DNA from: Planctomycetota bacterium
Lineage (GTDB): Bacteria > Planctomycetota > GCA-002687715
NCBI GenBank assembly: GCA_013213915.1
Contig: JABSRK010000102.1
Coordinates: forward strand, 1 to 7,632
Direction of reading: 5' to 3'
DNA length: 7,632 nt
Of this stretch, positions 1-7,013 are shown piece by piece. The position numbers and the translations under genes were made by a program. The notes below the pieces were generated by a model that saw only the letters and a list, made by a program, of their open reading frames with translations, searched no databases and was not told the DNA's origin. Positions within the stretch are counted from its first letter, which is position 1, and every line of letters starts with the position of its first letter.

Positions 1-2915
1 CCGGAGACCAGCCACACGTCGCCCCCGTACGTTGTGAGGGCGCAGGTGCCGTCGGCGAAGAAGTCGAGAGAAGACGGACGCAGCCATGCGTTGAACGGAT
101 TCGGGTCCGGCAGTCGGATGCGGTCGAGGGCGTAGCCGTTAGCGGATTCCGCGGCCACGTCACCCGTCGTGACCAGGGGCTCCCCCCACCTGGGCGGGCC
201 GCCGTGGGTCAGGTCCTTGGGGTCGGCGACCGGTTGACGTTGCGCCAAATCGACAGCGTTGCTGAAGCGCTCCAGGTCCACCGTCCCGTTCCCGGCCCGG
301 CGCATGACGCGGACCACGCGCGGCTGGTCCGATGACGGCAGGCGCAGCAGCAGACGATCACCGTCGATCTCCCATTCCAGGTCGGTGAGGTCGCCGGCGG
401 CTGCGGCGGCGATGTAGGGTCCGACGCCGAGGGCTCCGCCGGCGCCCGCGGCGAGGGCGATGTGTCCGCGCGCCGCGCCGTCCTGCTCCCACACGCCGGG
501 CCGGACGGAGAGGTCGAGGGGGAGGATGGCGTGCGTTCCCTTGCGGTCTCTTGGTCGGCGACCGACGCAGAGCAGCAGGTCTCGTTCGCCTGGTTCGATA
601 CGGAGCGTCTGTGAGATCACCACGTGATCGCCGTTCCGATCCGCGGTCGGCATCTCGTACACGCGCCGCCCATCGATCTCGTAGCTGAGCACCACCTTGC
701 GCTGGTGGTAGTAGTGCCCCAGGTATCGGGTCATCGAAGATGGCAGGGGCGCCCTGGGCGGATGGCCTTTCGGGTCGCCGAAGTGTTCGCCTTTCCCGTG
801 CGCCCACTCCCAGGTCTCGAGTCCGTGCAGCGGCCGGCCCGCTGCCTTCGCCTGTCCCTCGCCGCGATGCAGAAGGTGCTGGGTCTGGGCGAGGTCCAAG
901 AAGGCGTCGAACCACGCGCCGGCGACGCCCATACGGTGCAGGTCGTAGGAGACGCTGACGTGATGGCCCGCGCGTACGGTGAACGCGCTCGACACGCCTT
1001 GCTGCAACTGGGACGCCAGCGCGGGGCCGTAATCCCGCAGCGGCGCCTTGGGTACGCCAGCGGGTTTCTCCGTCTCCCGCGGCGGTATGCCGATGGGGAG
1101 GCTTTCGAGATAGGCGTCCGTCACCGCGAAGTACTGGGTCGGGTTCTCGTCCTTGAAGAACTCCTCGCGCACGTAGTGGACCGCGTCGTAACGCTCCTGG
1201 GGTGAGAGGAACGTCTGGGGCGGCATGGTCTCCGAGCCGTAGGTCAGGGTGCGCCACATGGCGTGCGGGTCCGAACCTTGCTTGAGCGGGTCCTTCATGA
1301 AGTTTCGCGCGAGGGGGTTGTCTCGCTTGAAACCCTCGCCGTGGCACTCGAAGCACCGCCGGAGATAGACCTCTTCTCCGCGGTCGTACGCATCCTCGTC
1401 AAAGGCGTGGATGAGCCGTGCGTGGTCCACGTCGGCGAGGGGGCTGACCCACACGTTTGCAAACCGCACTCGGGAGCTGTCGGCCTGCAGGCGCAGCGGG
1501 CCCAGCACGCCGCGTGTGAGCGCCTTGTTCGTCCCGGGCGTGGCTGCCGACCCCGAAGACCCGCCGCCTTGCTGCTCCAGAAATCCGAGGACTGTTCGTG
1601 CCGGCAAGGTTACGTCTTGGTGAATCCGGACGCCGTTCAGCCACACCGTGGCGCGGGCCGGTTCCCCCGGGTCATGCCGGTAGGCGACGTCGAGGGACTG
1701 CCAGACGCCTGCCGGGCGCGCGGCATCCGCGTCGGGAGCCTTGACGCCGCGGATGGCGCCGCATGACGCGGGCGACAACGGTCGTCCGTGAGAGTCCGCG
1801 ATCTCGACCTCGACCTTTCCTTCGAGGTAGACGCCGCCGCGGCCCCGGAAGTCGTCCGGGACCCAGGCCGGGTCCTCGGGCACGAGGAAGTCGAGGTGCA
1901 GGATGTGATGGCCTATCTTGTCTTTCGAGATCACGTCGCCGAATCCGGGTCGCGCCACCAGCGCGCCGTCGATCACGGGCCACCGGGCCTCCCGGTACTT
2001 CGGACCGGCGTCGGAGGTGTGTGCGCGTTGGTCGACGCGGATCGCCAGCGGTGACGCGGAAGGGTCCCAATGCAACAAGCCGTCGCTCGCCCCGTTCGCG
2101 AACAGCACCGAAGCATCCTCTGGGGCCTGGCGTTGCGGCGGCGGGGGCGGTTGCATCGGCGCCGTCGGGTCGGGTAGCGCTTCACCGCCGAGGGCACCGC
2201 CGGCGGGCACCGGGCGCTCGAGGCACCAGAGCACTCCGTTCGCCAGCATGGTGCGGAAGGCGCGCTTCTCGAAGTGGGCACGCGATCCGAGGGACGTGTA
2301 CAGGAGCCTGGAGCGCGGGCGGTAACGGTTGACCCAGGTCACGGGTTCACAGGGTCGGTCGCCGGTGCGACCGAGCATGAGCGTCGTCGTCGTCTCTGCG
2401 AGGGGTTGGGTGTTGCAGGTGCCGCCGTGCCCCATGTCCATGACCCGGTCCACTCCACGGAGGACCGGGTGCCCCGCGGCGTCGGGCAGGGCAAGGGTGC
2501 GCGTGCCCCCATCGTTGGGCGCGTGGGCCTTGTAGTGGCCGCCGAAGATGGGGGGGAACCAGTTCTTGTGCTTGGCGAACGCGTGGCTGGTCGTCCTCAG
2601 CGCGATGGCGGGACGGCCTGCGTCAAACCACCTGCGGAGGCGCGCCAGTTGCGCGGCGTTCGCCTTGCGGAACCGCAGCGCCAACACGATGAGATCGGCG
2701 TCATCGAGGGCGTCGAGGCGGGGGAGGCGCTGGGATTCCATGTCGGAATGCAGGACCGTCGTTTTAAGTGCGAGTCGTTCCCCGATCTCGGTCGCGAATG
2801 CGGGGACGGTCTCACGAGATCCGTACTCCGATTCGCCCACGAGAAAGACGACGTGGGGACGGTCCTGGGCCAACGAAGGCGAGGAAAGAAGCAGCCCGAG
2901 CAGCAGAATGCGCAT
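1..2915 (-). CDS. Secreted ThuA / DUF1080 / cytochrome c / DUF6797-like multidomain protein, C-terminus cut by window edge
   Basis: One open frame of 971 codons runs from ATG (2915-2913) to the left edge with no stop, so the C-terminus is missing. The signal peptide is MRILLLGLLLSSPSLA, with cleavage likely before QDRP. Domains in order: ThuA-like (about residues 19-235; FLVGESEYGS, ADLIVLALRFR, ALRTTSHAF); a proline-rich linker (about 240-266); DUF1080 / 3-keto-disaccharide hydrolase-like (about 268-492; GGVYLEGKVEVEIADS, CGAIRG, VWLNGV); class I cytochrome c (about 508-590) with haem site CFECH at 521-525 (1341-1355) and a likely axial Met564 in TMPPQ; a DUF6797-like region (about 627-870); and FFADGTCALTTYGGDVWLV near the edge, which looks like the first blade of a dehydrogenase-type propeller. 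ThuA and DUF1080 families are tied to 3-keto-glycoside metabolism. I infer a periplasmic enzyme that oxidises and cleaves sugars and passes electrons to its own haem. No clear Shine-Dalgarno site precedes the start, which is chosen for the signal peptide. The DUF6797 and propeller labels come from memory of related proteins. Confidence 0.9.
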   Translation of the reverse strand, partial: MRILLLGLLLSSPSLAQDRPHVVFLVGESEYGSRETVPAFATEIGERLALKTTVLHSDMESQRLPRLDALDDADLIVLALRFRKANAAQLARLRRWFDAGRPAIALRTTSHAFAKHKNWFPPIFGGHYKAHAPNDGGTRTLALPDAAGHPVLRGVDRVMDMGHGGTCNTQPLAETTTTLMLGRTGDRPCEPVTWVNRYRPRSRLLYTSLGSRAHFEKRAFRTMLANGVLWCLERPVPAGGALGGEALPDPTAPMQPPPPPQRQAPEDASVLFANGASDGLLHWDPSASPLAIRVDQRAHTSDAGPKYREARWPVIDGALVARPGFGDVISKDKIGHHILHLDFLVPEDPAWVPDDFRGRGGVYLEGKVEVEIADSHGRPLSPASCGAIRGVKAPDADAARPAGVWQSLDVAYRHDPGEPARATVWLNGVRIHQDVTLPARTVLGFLEQQGGGSSGSAATPGTNKALTRGVLGPLRLQADSSRVRFANVWVSPLADVDHARLIHAFDEDAYDRGEEVYLRRCFECHGEGFKRDNPLARNFMKDPLKQGSDPHAMWRTLTYGSETMPPQTFLSPQERYDAVHYVREEFFKDENPTQYFAVTDAYLESLPIGIPPRETEKPAGVPKAPLRDYGPALASQLQQGVSSAFTVRAGHHVSVSYDLHRMGVAGAWFDAFLDLAQTQHLLHRGEGQAKAAGRPLHGLETWEWAHGKGEHFGDPKGHPPRAPLPSSMTRYLGHYYHQRKVVLSYEIDGRRVYEMPTADRNGDHVVISQTLRIEPGERDLLLCVGRRPRDRKGTHAILPLDLSVRPGVWEQDGAARGHIALAAGAGGALGVGPYIAAAAAGDLTDLEWEIDGDRLLLRLPSSDQPRVVRVMRRAGNGTVDLERFSNAVDLAQRQPVADPKDLTHGGPPRWGEPLVTTGDVAAESANGYALDRIRLPDPNPFNAWLRPSSLDFFADGTCALTTYGGDVWLVS

Positions 2916-2948
2916 GAGGGGGCGGCATCGTAGCAAAGGAGTGGGGCG

Positions 2949-2976
2949 CGGCTCGGCGCGGCGCTACCCCGAGCCG
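2949..2976. repeat. 8-bp perfect inverted repeat in the divergent intergenic region
   Basis: CGGCTCGG (2949-2956) is the reverse complement of CCGAGCCG (2969-2976), with a 12-base spacer. It lies 34 bases upstream of the minus-strand ThuA-fusion start and 54 bases upstream of the plus-strand PD40 gene. No T-run follows on either strand, so it does not look like an intrinsic terminator. It could be an operator or a 5'-UTR hairpin. In such GC-rich DNA an 8-bp match by chance is plausible. Confidence 0.4.
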
Positions 2977-3017
2977 AGGGCGTCGGATACGATGGCGTGC
3001 TGTCGGCTTTCCGACCT

Positions 3018-3024
3018 CGGAGGA
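3018..3024 (+). promoter_or_regulatory. Shine-Dalgarno site for the PD40 gene
   Basis: CGGAGGA ends six bases before ATG 3031. It fixes that start over upstream in-frame ATGs, which would place the N-terminus across the divergent gene and would bury the signal peptide. Confidence 0.75.
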
Positions 3025-3030
3025 TCTTCC

Positions 3031-4482
3031 ATGAAGGCTGTTGCCTGCGTCGTTTCATTGCTGCTGGTGGTGACATGGGTTTCGGGACAGGAGTCATCCG
3101 TCGCTGGCCCCGCCAGTCTCGAGCGCGCGTCGAAGTCCCAGGTCCGCGCCGATGTGGAGTTCCGCCTCGTGCACGAGGAGCCGAGCGGTGGAGCCGACTC
3201 CGCCATCTCCCCTGACGGCAAGTGGATGGCGTTCAGTTCACGGCGGACGGGGAACCTAGACCTCTGGATCGTCGATGTGGAGACGGGGAAGCTCAAGCAG
3301 CTCACCAAGAACCCGGCGTCCGACTACGAGCCCAAGTGGCATCCGGACGGAGGCAAGATCGTGTTCACGTCCGAGCGTCACGGCAATCAGGACGTGTTCA
3401 CCATCGACATCGAGACCCTGGAACAGACCCGCATCACCAGCACCAGGAACAGCGAGGACTACCCGTCCTTCTCCAAGGACGGCAGCGAGATCGTGTTCAC
3501 CGGTGGACCGTGGGGGAGGCGTGAGGTCCACGTCAAGAACCTGGAATCGGGGAAGATCCGCCAGGTCACGGACGGCCATCGTCTCGTCGGATCGGCGTCC
3601 TTCTCACCGGACGGCAAGCAGATCGTCTACCACGTCTACTACAAGAGCTACTCCAGCGGCTCATCCGACGTGCTGGTCGTCCCGTCCGAGGGCGGCAAGG
3701 GCAAGCTGATCACCGACGACAAGGACATCTGGGACTACAAGGCCAACTGGTCCTACGACGGACGCTGGATCGCGTTCTCGTCCAAGCGCACGACCTCCAA
3801 CTTCAACATCTGGATCATGGGTCCCGGCGGCAAGGAGCTCACTCCCGTCACGAACCTGGAGGGCCTGGATCTGCGCTGGCCCAACTGGACGAAGGACGGT
3901 CGGCTGAGCTGGCACCGTATCGACCCCCAGGCCGGGCGCATCATGGTCGCTGACGTGAAGACCGGCGAAGTGAAGCGACTGGTGCAGTCGAACTCGTTCA
4001 TCGAGGGGCTGGTCCCTTCACCGGACGGCAAGAAGATCGCCTACTCGGCCGGCTGGCGCGTGTGCGTGATCGATGCGAAGGCGGACGCGAGCCCGACGAG
4101 GCTGGCCGTGGGGCAGAAGCCCCGCTGGTCGAGGGATGGCAAGACGATTTCGTTCCTGGCGTCTCGCCGGGAGACCGTGCGCATGATCTCCGCGGACGGA
4201 GGCAAGACGCAGCGCCTGCGCGTGCGTCCGGCCTACTGGCCGACGACGGAATCCAGCGGCTGGTCTCCGGACGGCAAGACCCTCGCCATGGTGGTCGAGA
4301 CGAGCGGCAAGCAGGATCTCGTGCTCGTGTCACGTGACGGGTCCACTCGCAAGCTCACCAAGGACGGGCAGACCAAGACGTCGCCGGTGTGGTCGGCGGA
4401 CGGACGTCACGTGTTCTTCTGCTCGAACCGTCCGTTGACGGTTCGCTATTACCTGACGTCGCTGCCGGTGGTCACCCCTTGA
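3031..4482 (+). CDS. Secreted PD40/TolB-like beta-propeller protein with ten repeats
   Basis: A 483-residue protein. The start at 3031 is supported by a good Shine-Dalgarno site and by the signal peptide that follows (MKAVACVVSLLLVVTWVSG). The mature part is almost wholly PD40 (WD40-like TolB) repeats. Ten copies of the x-DG turn are visible, with Asp at residues 62, 106, 150, 194, 243, 289, 332, 369, 414 and 457, for example ISPDGKWMAFSS, FSPDGKQIVYH and WSPDGKTLAMV. The first three intervals are exactly 44 residues. There is no TolB N-terminal domain, no S9 or S41 peptidase and no other catalytic domain, so the protein is probably a periplasmic or surface scaffold or ligand-binding propeller rather than TolB itself; no pal or tol genes are nearby. 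The next gene follows after 11 bases, so the two are probably co-transcribed. The ligand is unknown. Confidence 0.92.
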   Translation: MKAVACVVSLLLVVTWVSGQESSVAGPASLERASKSQVRADVEFRLVHEEPSGGADSAISPDGKWMAFSSRRTGNLDLWIVDVETGKLKQLTKNPASDYEPKWHPDGGKIVFTSERHGNQDVFTIDIETLEQTRITSTRNSEDYPSFSKDGSEIVFTGGPWGRREVHVKNLESGKIRQVTDGHRLVGSASFSPDGKQIVYHVYYKSYSSGSSDVLVVPSEGGKGKLITDDKDIWDYKANWSYDGRWIAFSSKRTTSNFNIWIMGPGGKELTPVTNLEGLDLRWPNWTKDGRLSWHRIDPQAGRIMVADVKTGEVKRLVQSNSFIEGLVPSPDGKKIAYSAGWRVCVIDAKADASPTRLAVGQKPRWSRDGKTISFLASRRETVRMISADGGKTQRLRVRPAYWPTTESSGWSPDGKTLAMVVETSGKQDLVLVSRDGSTRKLTKDGQTKTSPVWSADGRHVFFCSNRPLTVRYYLTSLPVVTP

Positions 4483-4487
4483 GGTGG
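4481..4487 (+). promoter_or_regulatory. Shine-Dalgarno site overlapping the PD40 stop codon, serving the thioredoxin gene
   Basis: GAGGTGG begins inside the TGA stop of the PD40 gene (4480-4482) and ends six bases before ATG 4494. Terminating ribosomes would sit on this site, which suggests translational coupling. It favours the 4494 start over the in-frame TTG at 4479. Confidence 0.6.
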
Positions 4488-4493
4488 GCTTGC

Positions 4494-4931
4494 ATGGCCG
4501 CGCTCCTCGCGGCCTGCGCATCCCGTCCCACCGCCCCCGACTTCGAACTTCCCTCGGTCGATGGGGAGGTGGTCACCCTGTCCGGACTCAGGGGCCAGGT
4601 GGTCGTCCTGCACTTCTGGGCGAAGTGGTGCGGCTCCTGCGAAGGGGACCTGAAGGTTTTCCAGGGTTTGCACGCGAAGTACGCGTCACGTGGGCTCGTG
4701 GTGCTCGGAATGGCTCACGCATCCGGACCGGACGACGACGTGGCCACCTTTGCGCAGGAGCGCACCCTGGGGTTCCCCATGATCCAGGTGACGGATGAGC
4801 TGCGCGCCACTTACCGCGCCGCCGTGTTCCCGACCACGGTTGTCGTTGACCGCGCCGGGCGCGTCTACGCCCGCGCGAGCGGCCGCCTTGACCCGCGCTA
4901 CTGGGAGCGGGTCATCACCGAGCTCCTCTGA
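4494..4931 (+). CDS. TlpA/ResA-like thioredoxin-fold lipoprotein
   Basis: A 145-residue protein of the TlpA/redoxin type, which reduces or exchanges disulfides outside the cytoplasm. Visible features: the PDFELPSVDGEVVTLSGLRG entry strand typical of the family; the active site FWAKWCGSC with Cys46 and Cys49; and the cis-proline segment VFPTTVVVDRAGRV with Pro113. The N-terminus MAALLAAC carries a lipobox (LAAC, Cys8), pointing to a lipid-anchored protein. From ATG 4494 the signal is unusually short and lacks a positive charge. An in-frame TTG at 4479, overlapping the upstream stop, would give MRWACMAALLAAC, a more usual lipoprotein signal. The ATG is preferred for its Shine-Dalgarno site. The gene is 11 bases downstream of the PD40 gene and is probably in the same operon. 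Its partner could be a c-type cytochrome apoprotein or the PD40 protein, but neither can be shown here. Confidence 0.9.
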   Translation: MAALLAACASRPTAPDFELPSVDGEVVTLSGLRGQVVVLHFWAKWCGSCEGDLKVFQGLHAKYASRGLVVLGMAHASGPDDDVATFAQERTLGFPMIQVTDELRATYRAAVFPTTVVVDRAGRVYARASGRLDPRYWERVITELL

Positions 4932-4958
4932 ACTCGAGCGTCGCGGGAAGGGCGCGTC

Positions 4959-5879
4959 CTACTTGCGGCGAGCCAGCTCGGCTTCGGCTGCCATGACCCC
5001 GTTGGAATGCCAGGACATGGCGTTGGCGACCTTGCGTAACAAGCGATCGGCGCCTTCCACGTCGCCGTTGGCGCGGCGCCAGTTGGCCATCCCGTAGCCC
5101 ATGGTGCCGAGAACGAAGCCCCTCGCGGTCGCTTCGTTGAAGACGTCGGACTCCTTCTTCACCCCCTTGTAGACGAGGATGTTCTTGTAGTAGTTGCCCG
5201 AGTAGCCCATGCCCTCCTTGACGGGCGCGATGATCTCGCTGGCCTCTTTGGGCCGATCAAGGCGGCGCAGGAGGTTGTGGATCCAGTTGGTGGACGCCAG
5301 CAGCGACGTCTTGTCGGCGGAGTAGGTGTGGCTCTTGCGGAACGCGGACAACGCGGCCTCGAGGTCACCGTCGAGGGCGTGGGCGAGCCCCAGGTAGTAC
5401 CAGATAGCCCAGTGGAGGTTGTTCTTGTACCCGAGGGATTGCACCTTTTCGAACGTGTGCAACGAGGCCGCCCGCTTCAGGTCCGCGATGGCCGCTGCGT
5501 GCTTGCGGACGTTGATGTAGCGGTGGCCGCGCCTGCGTAGCAGGGTGACGTTTCCCGGCTCCTTGGTGAGTCGGGCGGAGTAGAGGGCGATGGCGCGTGT
5601 GAACTGCCGTGCGTCCTCGAGAAGGAGCCCCTTCTCTAGTAGCAGGTTGAGATTGTCCGGGTCGGCGGACAGCTTGGCATCGACGGCTGCGAGTCGTTCC
5701 TCGTTCACCTTGCCTGCGTACAGGGGCCGACCGAGCAGGGAGGTGCACTCCGGTTCGGGCCGGTTCTTGGGTGCCTCCGCGTCGGACCTTACTTCGGACC
5801 CGCCGCAACCCGTCAGCATCACCAACCAGAAGATCCCTGCCGCCTTCATGTGCTTGCGATCAACCACGACGTACTCCAT
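4959..5879 (-). CDS. TPR-repeat lipoprotein, function unknown
   Basis: A 306-residue frame ending in TAG (4961-4959). From ATG 5879 the N-terminus has a 10-residue polar lead, then MKAAGIFWLVMLTGC, a textbook lipoprotein signal with lipobox LTGC and Cys25. A second ATG at 5849 starts exactly at MKAAG and may be the true start. Neither has a clear Shine-Dalgarno site, so the longer form is given. Helical repeat segments with TPR character follow: about 64-105 (DPDNLNLLLEKGLLLEDARQ), 107-140 (EPGNVTLLRRRGHRYINVRK) and 156-190 (YYLGLAHALDGDLEAALSAF). The C-terminal half (about 195-300) is aromatic-rich and also helical, including GYGMANWRRANGDVEGADRL. It is probably a membrane-anchored protein-protein scaffold. 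The gene is convergent with the thioredoxin gene (27-base gap, no obvious terminator) and divergent from the 323-residue gene. I cannot assign a partner. Confidence 0.85.
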   Translation of the reverse strand: MEYVVVDRKHMKAAGIFWLVMLTGCGGSEVRSDAEAPKNRPEPECTSLLGRPLYAGKVNEERLAAVDAKLSADPDNLNLLLEKGLLLEDARQFTRAIALYSARLTKEPGNVTLLRRRGHRYINVRKHAAAIADLKRAASLHTFEKVQSLGYKNNLHWAIWYYLGLAHALDGDLEAALSAFRKSHTYSADKTSLLASTNWIHNLLRRLDRPKEASEIIAPVKEGMGYSGNYYKNILVYKGVKKESDVFNEATARGFVLGTMGYGMANWRRANGDVEGADRLLRKVANAMSWHSNGVMAAEAELARRK

Positions 5880-5900
5880 CGTTCAATTCGGGCATCGAGA

Positions 5901-5970
5901 TGATGTATCACAAGGAAGAACGGTCCGGACGGCAAGGTCCGAATCGTCAGACCCCCCCGGGGATAGGGTC
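5901..5970. repeat. Cluster of short palindromes in the divergent intergenic region
   Basis: Three short dyads lie between the TPR gene and the secreted beta-rich gene. TGATGTATCA (5901-5910) has 4-base arms. GTCCGGAC (5923-5930) is a perfect 8-base palindrome, and its GGTCCG half recurs at 5936-5941. GACCC (5950-5954) pairs with GGGTC (5966-5970) around a CCCCGGGG core. None has a T-run. They could be regulator sites for the divergent pair, but no matching regulator gene is nearby. The rest of the 162-base gap (5880-6041) shows no convincing -35/-10 pair. Confidence 0.3.
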
Positions 5971-6029
5971 GCGGGAGGATGGGGGAAGGAGTATCTTGAG
6001 CGCTGGAGAGCGGTTCGACGAGGTCCCCC

Positions 6030-6034
6030 GGGAG
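6030..6034 (+). promoter_or_regulatory. Shine-Dalgarno site for the secreted beta-rich protein
   Basis: GGGAG ends seven bases before ATG 6042, and the frame then opens directly into a signal peptide. This supports 6042 as the start. Confidence 0.6.
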
Positions 6035-6041
6035 ATGCCTC

Positions 6042-7013
6042 ATGGCACGTGTCCTGACCCTGGTTGTCGTGTTGATCGCGGCCGCGCCCCGCGCCCATGC
6101 CCAGATGGGAGTCTGCGGCGGGGTCAATCACCTGACCACAGTGAGCACGGGTTCGTGGGGCCTTCCGGCCGCTCGCACCCTCGCCGTGCGGTTCACCCCC
6201 GCGACCACGATCGCTGCGGAGCGCGTCGAATTCTACTTCGCGCCGAGCATCCTGACGGTGCAGTCCGGCGGCACCGTCGGCATCGTCCAACAGTCGGCGA
6301 CCGCGCCGTTGCCGTCGAACGCGGCGGGGTCTGTCCTGGCCACGGGCCAGTGGAACGGCACCATGACCCTGCCCGCGTGGGACGGTGCGACGTTGACCAC
6401 CCCGATCCTCTTGACGGGGGGCGTCTCGTACTGGCTGACCACGACCGCCAGTCCCGTAGCCGTGCACCAGGCGGTGTCGTACGAGGACACCGGTCCTGAT
6501 GCCACCAACTACGCCCTGATGACCGGCGGTCCGTGGATCGGCGTGATCACTCCCCATCGGTTCAAGGCGAGGGTGCTGTCCACCGCGTGCGGCACCGCTC
6601 CCGAGTTCCAGGTGGACCAGGCGGAGGCCAGCGCCACGGTCAACGGCGTTCTCGGCACGAGCGCCGCCCCCGCCATGGTGACGGTCGCCATTGGCGGCCT
6701 GGCCGGCTACAGCCTGAGCAGCACCACCTTGATCGGGGCGCCGTGGGACATCGCCATCGGTGTGCTTCCGCTGGTGCCCGCGTCGGCGGGGGGCTTCACC
6801 CTTGCGGACGGGCAGATCGTGAACATCGACCTGACCGATCCCGCGCTCACCTACCTGTTCACACCGAGCTTCAGCGGCTTCCCGTTCGTCAACCTGGGGG
6901 GCACCCTGGGCACCGCGATCCCCATGGTCCGGTCCTTCCAGATGGGCTTGATCGATCCGGCCACAGCGTCCGGCTTCCGGGTCTCCCAGCCGACCCGTCT
7001 CATCGTTCAGTGA
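6042..7013 (+). CDS. Secreted beta-rich protein of unknown function
   Basis: A 323-residue protein that I do not recognise as a named family. The signal peptide MARVLTLVVVLIAAAPRAHA is cleaved probably before QMG. The mature protein is rich in Ala, Thr, Gly and Val with alternating hydrophobic strands and few charges, typical of extracellular beta-sandwich proteins. Two parts can be seen. Residues about 25-184 (EFYFAPSILTVQSGGTVGIV, LTGGVSYWLTTT) resemble carbohydrate-binding or choice-of-anchor-type sandwiches and are bracketed by the only two mature cysteines, Cys25 and Cys183, a possible disulfide. Residues about 195-323 form a second beta domain ending FQMGLIDPATASGFRVSQ, a closing style I associate with secreted Planctomycetota proteins. 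There is no membrane anchor, lipobox or visible sorting signal after the signal peptide, and no catalytic motif. It appears to be a single gene, 151 bases before the OB-fold gene. Adhesion or surface-layer roles are guesses. Confidence 0.82.
   Translation: MARVLTLVVVLIAAAPRAHAQMGVCGGVNHLTTVSTGSWGLPAARTLAVRFTPATTIAAERVEFYFAPSILTVQSGGTVGIVQQSATAPLPSNAAGSVLATGQWNGTMTLPAWDGATLTTPILLTGGVSYWLTTTASPVAVHQAVSYEDTGPDATNYALMTGGPWIGVITPHRFKARVLSTACGTAPEFQVDQAEASATVNGVLGTSAAPAMVTVAIGGLAGYSLSSTTLIGAPWDIAIGVLPLVPASAGGFTLADGQIVNIDLTDPALTYLFTPSFSGFPFVNLGGTLGTAIPMVRSFQMGLIDPATASGFRVSQPTRLIVQ

Noticed and set aside
358..1356. A 332-codon minus-strand frame inside the ThuA-fusion gene
   Set aside because: It is an alternate frame of the real minus-strand gene, is arginine- and proline-heavy, and has no domain, whereas the true frame gives ThuA, DUF1080 and CxxCH motifs.
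2274..2933. A 219-codon plus-strand frame
   Set aside because: It lies antisense to the ThuA domain with no recognisable motif; long antisense frames are common in GC-rich genes.
2548..3030. N-terminal extension of the PD40 reading frame upstream of 3031
   Set aside because: It runs antisense through the ThuA-fusion gene, has low-complexity Arg/Ser composition, and would bury the signal peptide; 3031 has a good Shine-Dalgarno site.
3031..4482. Calling the PD40 gene tolB
   Set aside because: It lacks the TolB N-terminal domain, has too many repeats, and has no tol or pal neighbours.
4389..4493. An upstream ATG for the thioredoxin gene
   Set aside because: It would overlap the PD40 gene by 94 bases, and the lipobox would fall too far from the N-terminus.
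4932..4958. A terminator between the convergent thioredoxin and TPR genes
   Set aside because: Only a roughly 4-bp CGCG pairing can be drawn in the 27-base gap and there is no T-run on either strand.
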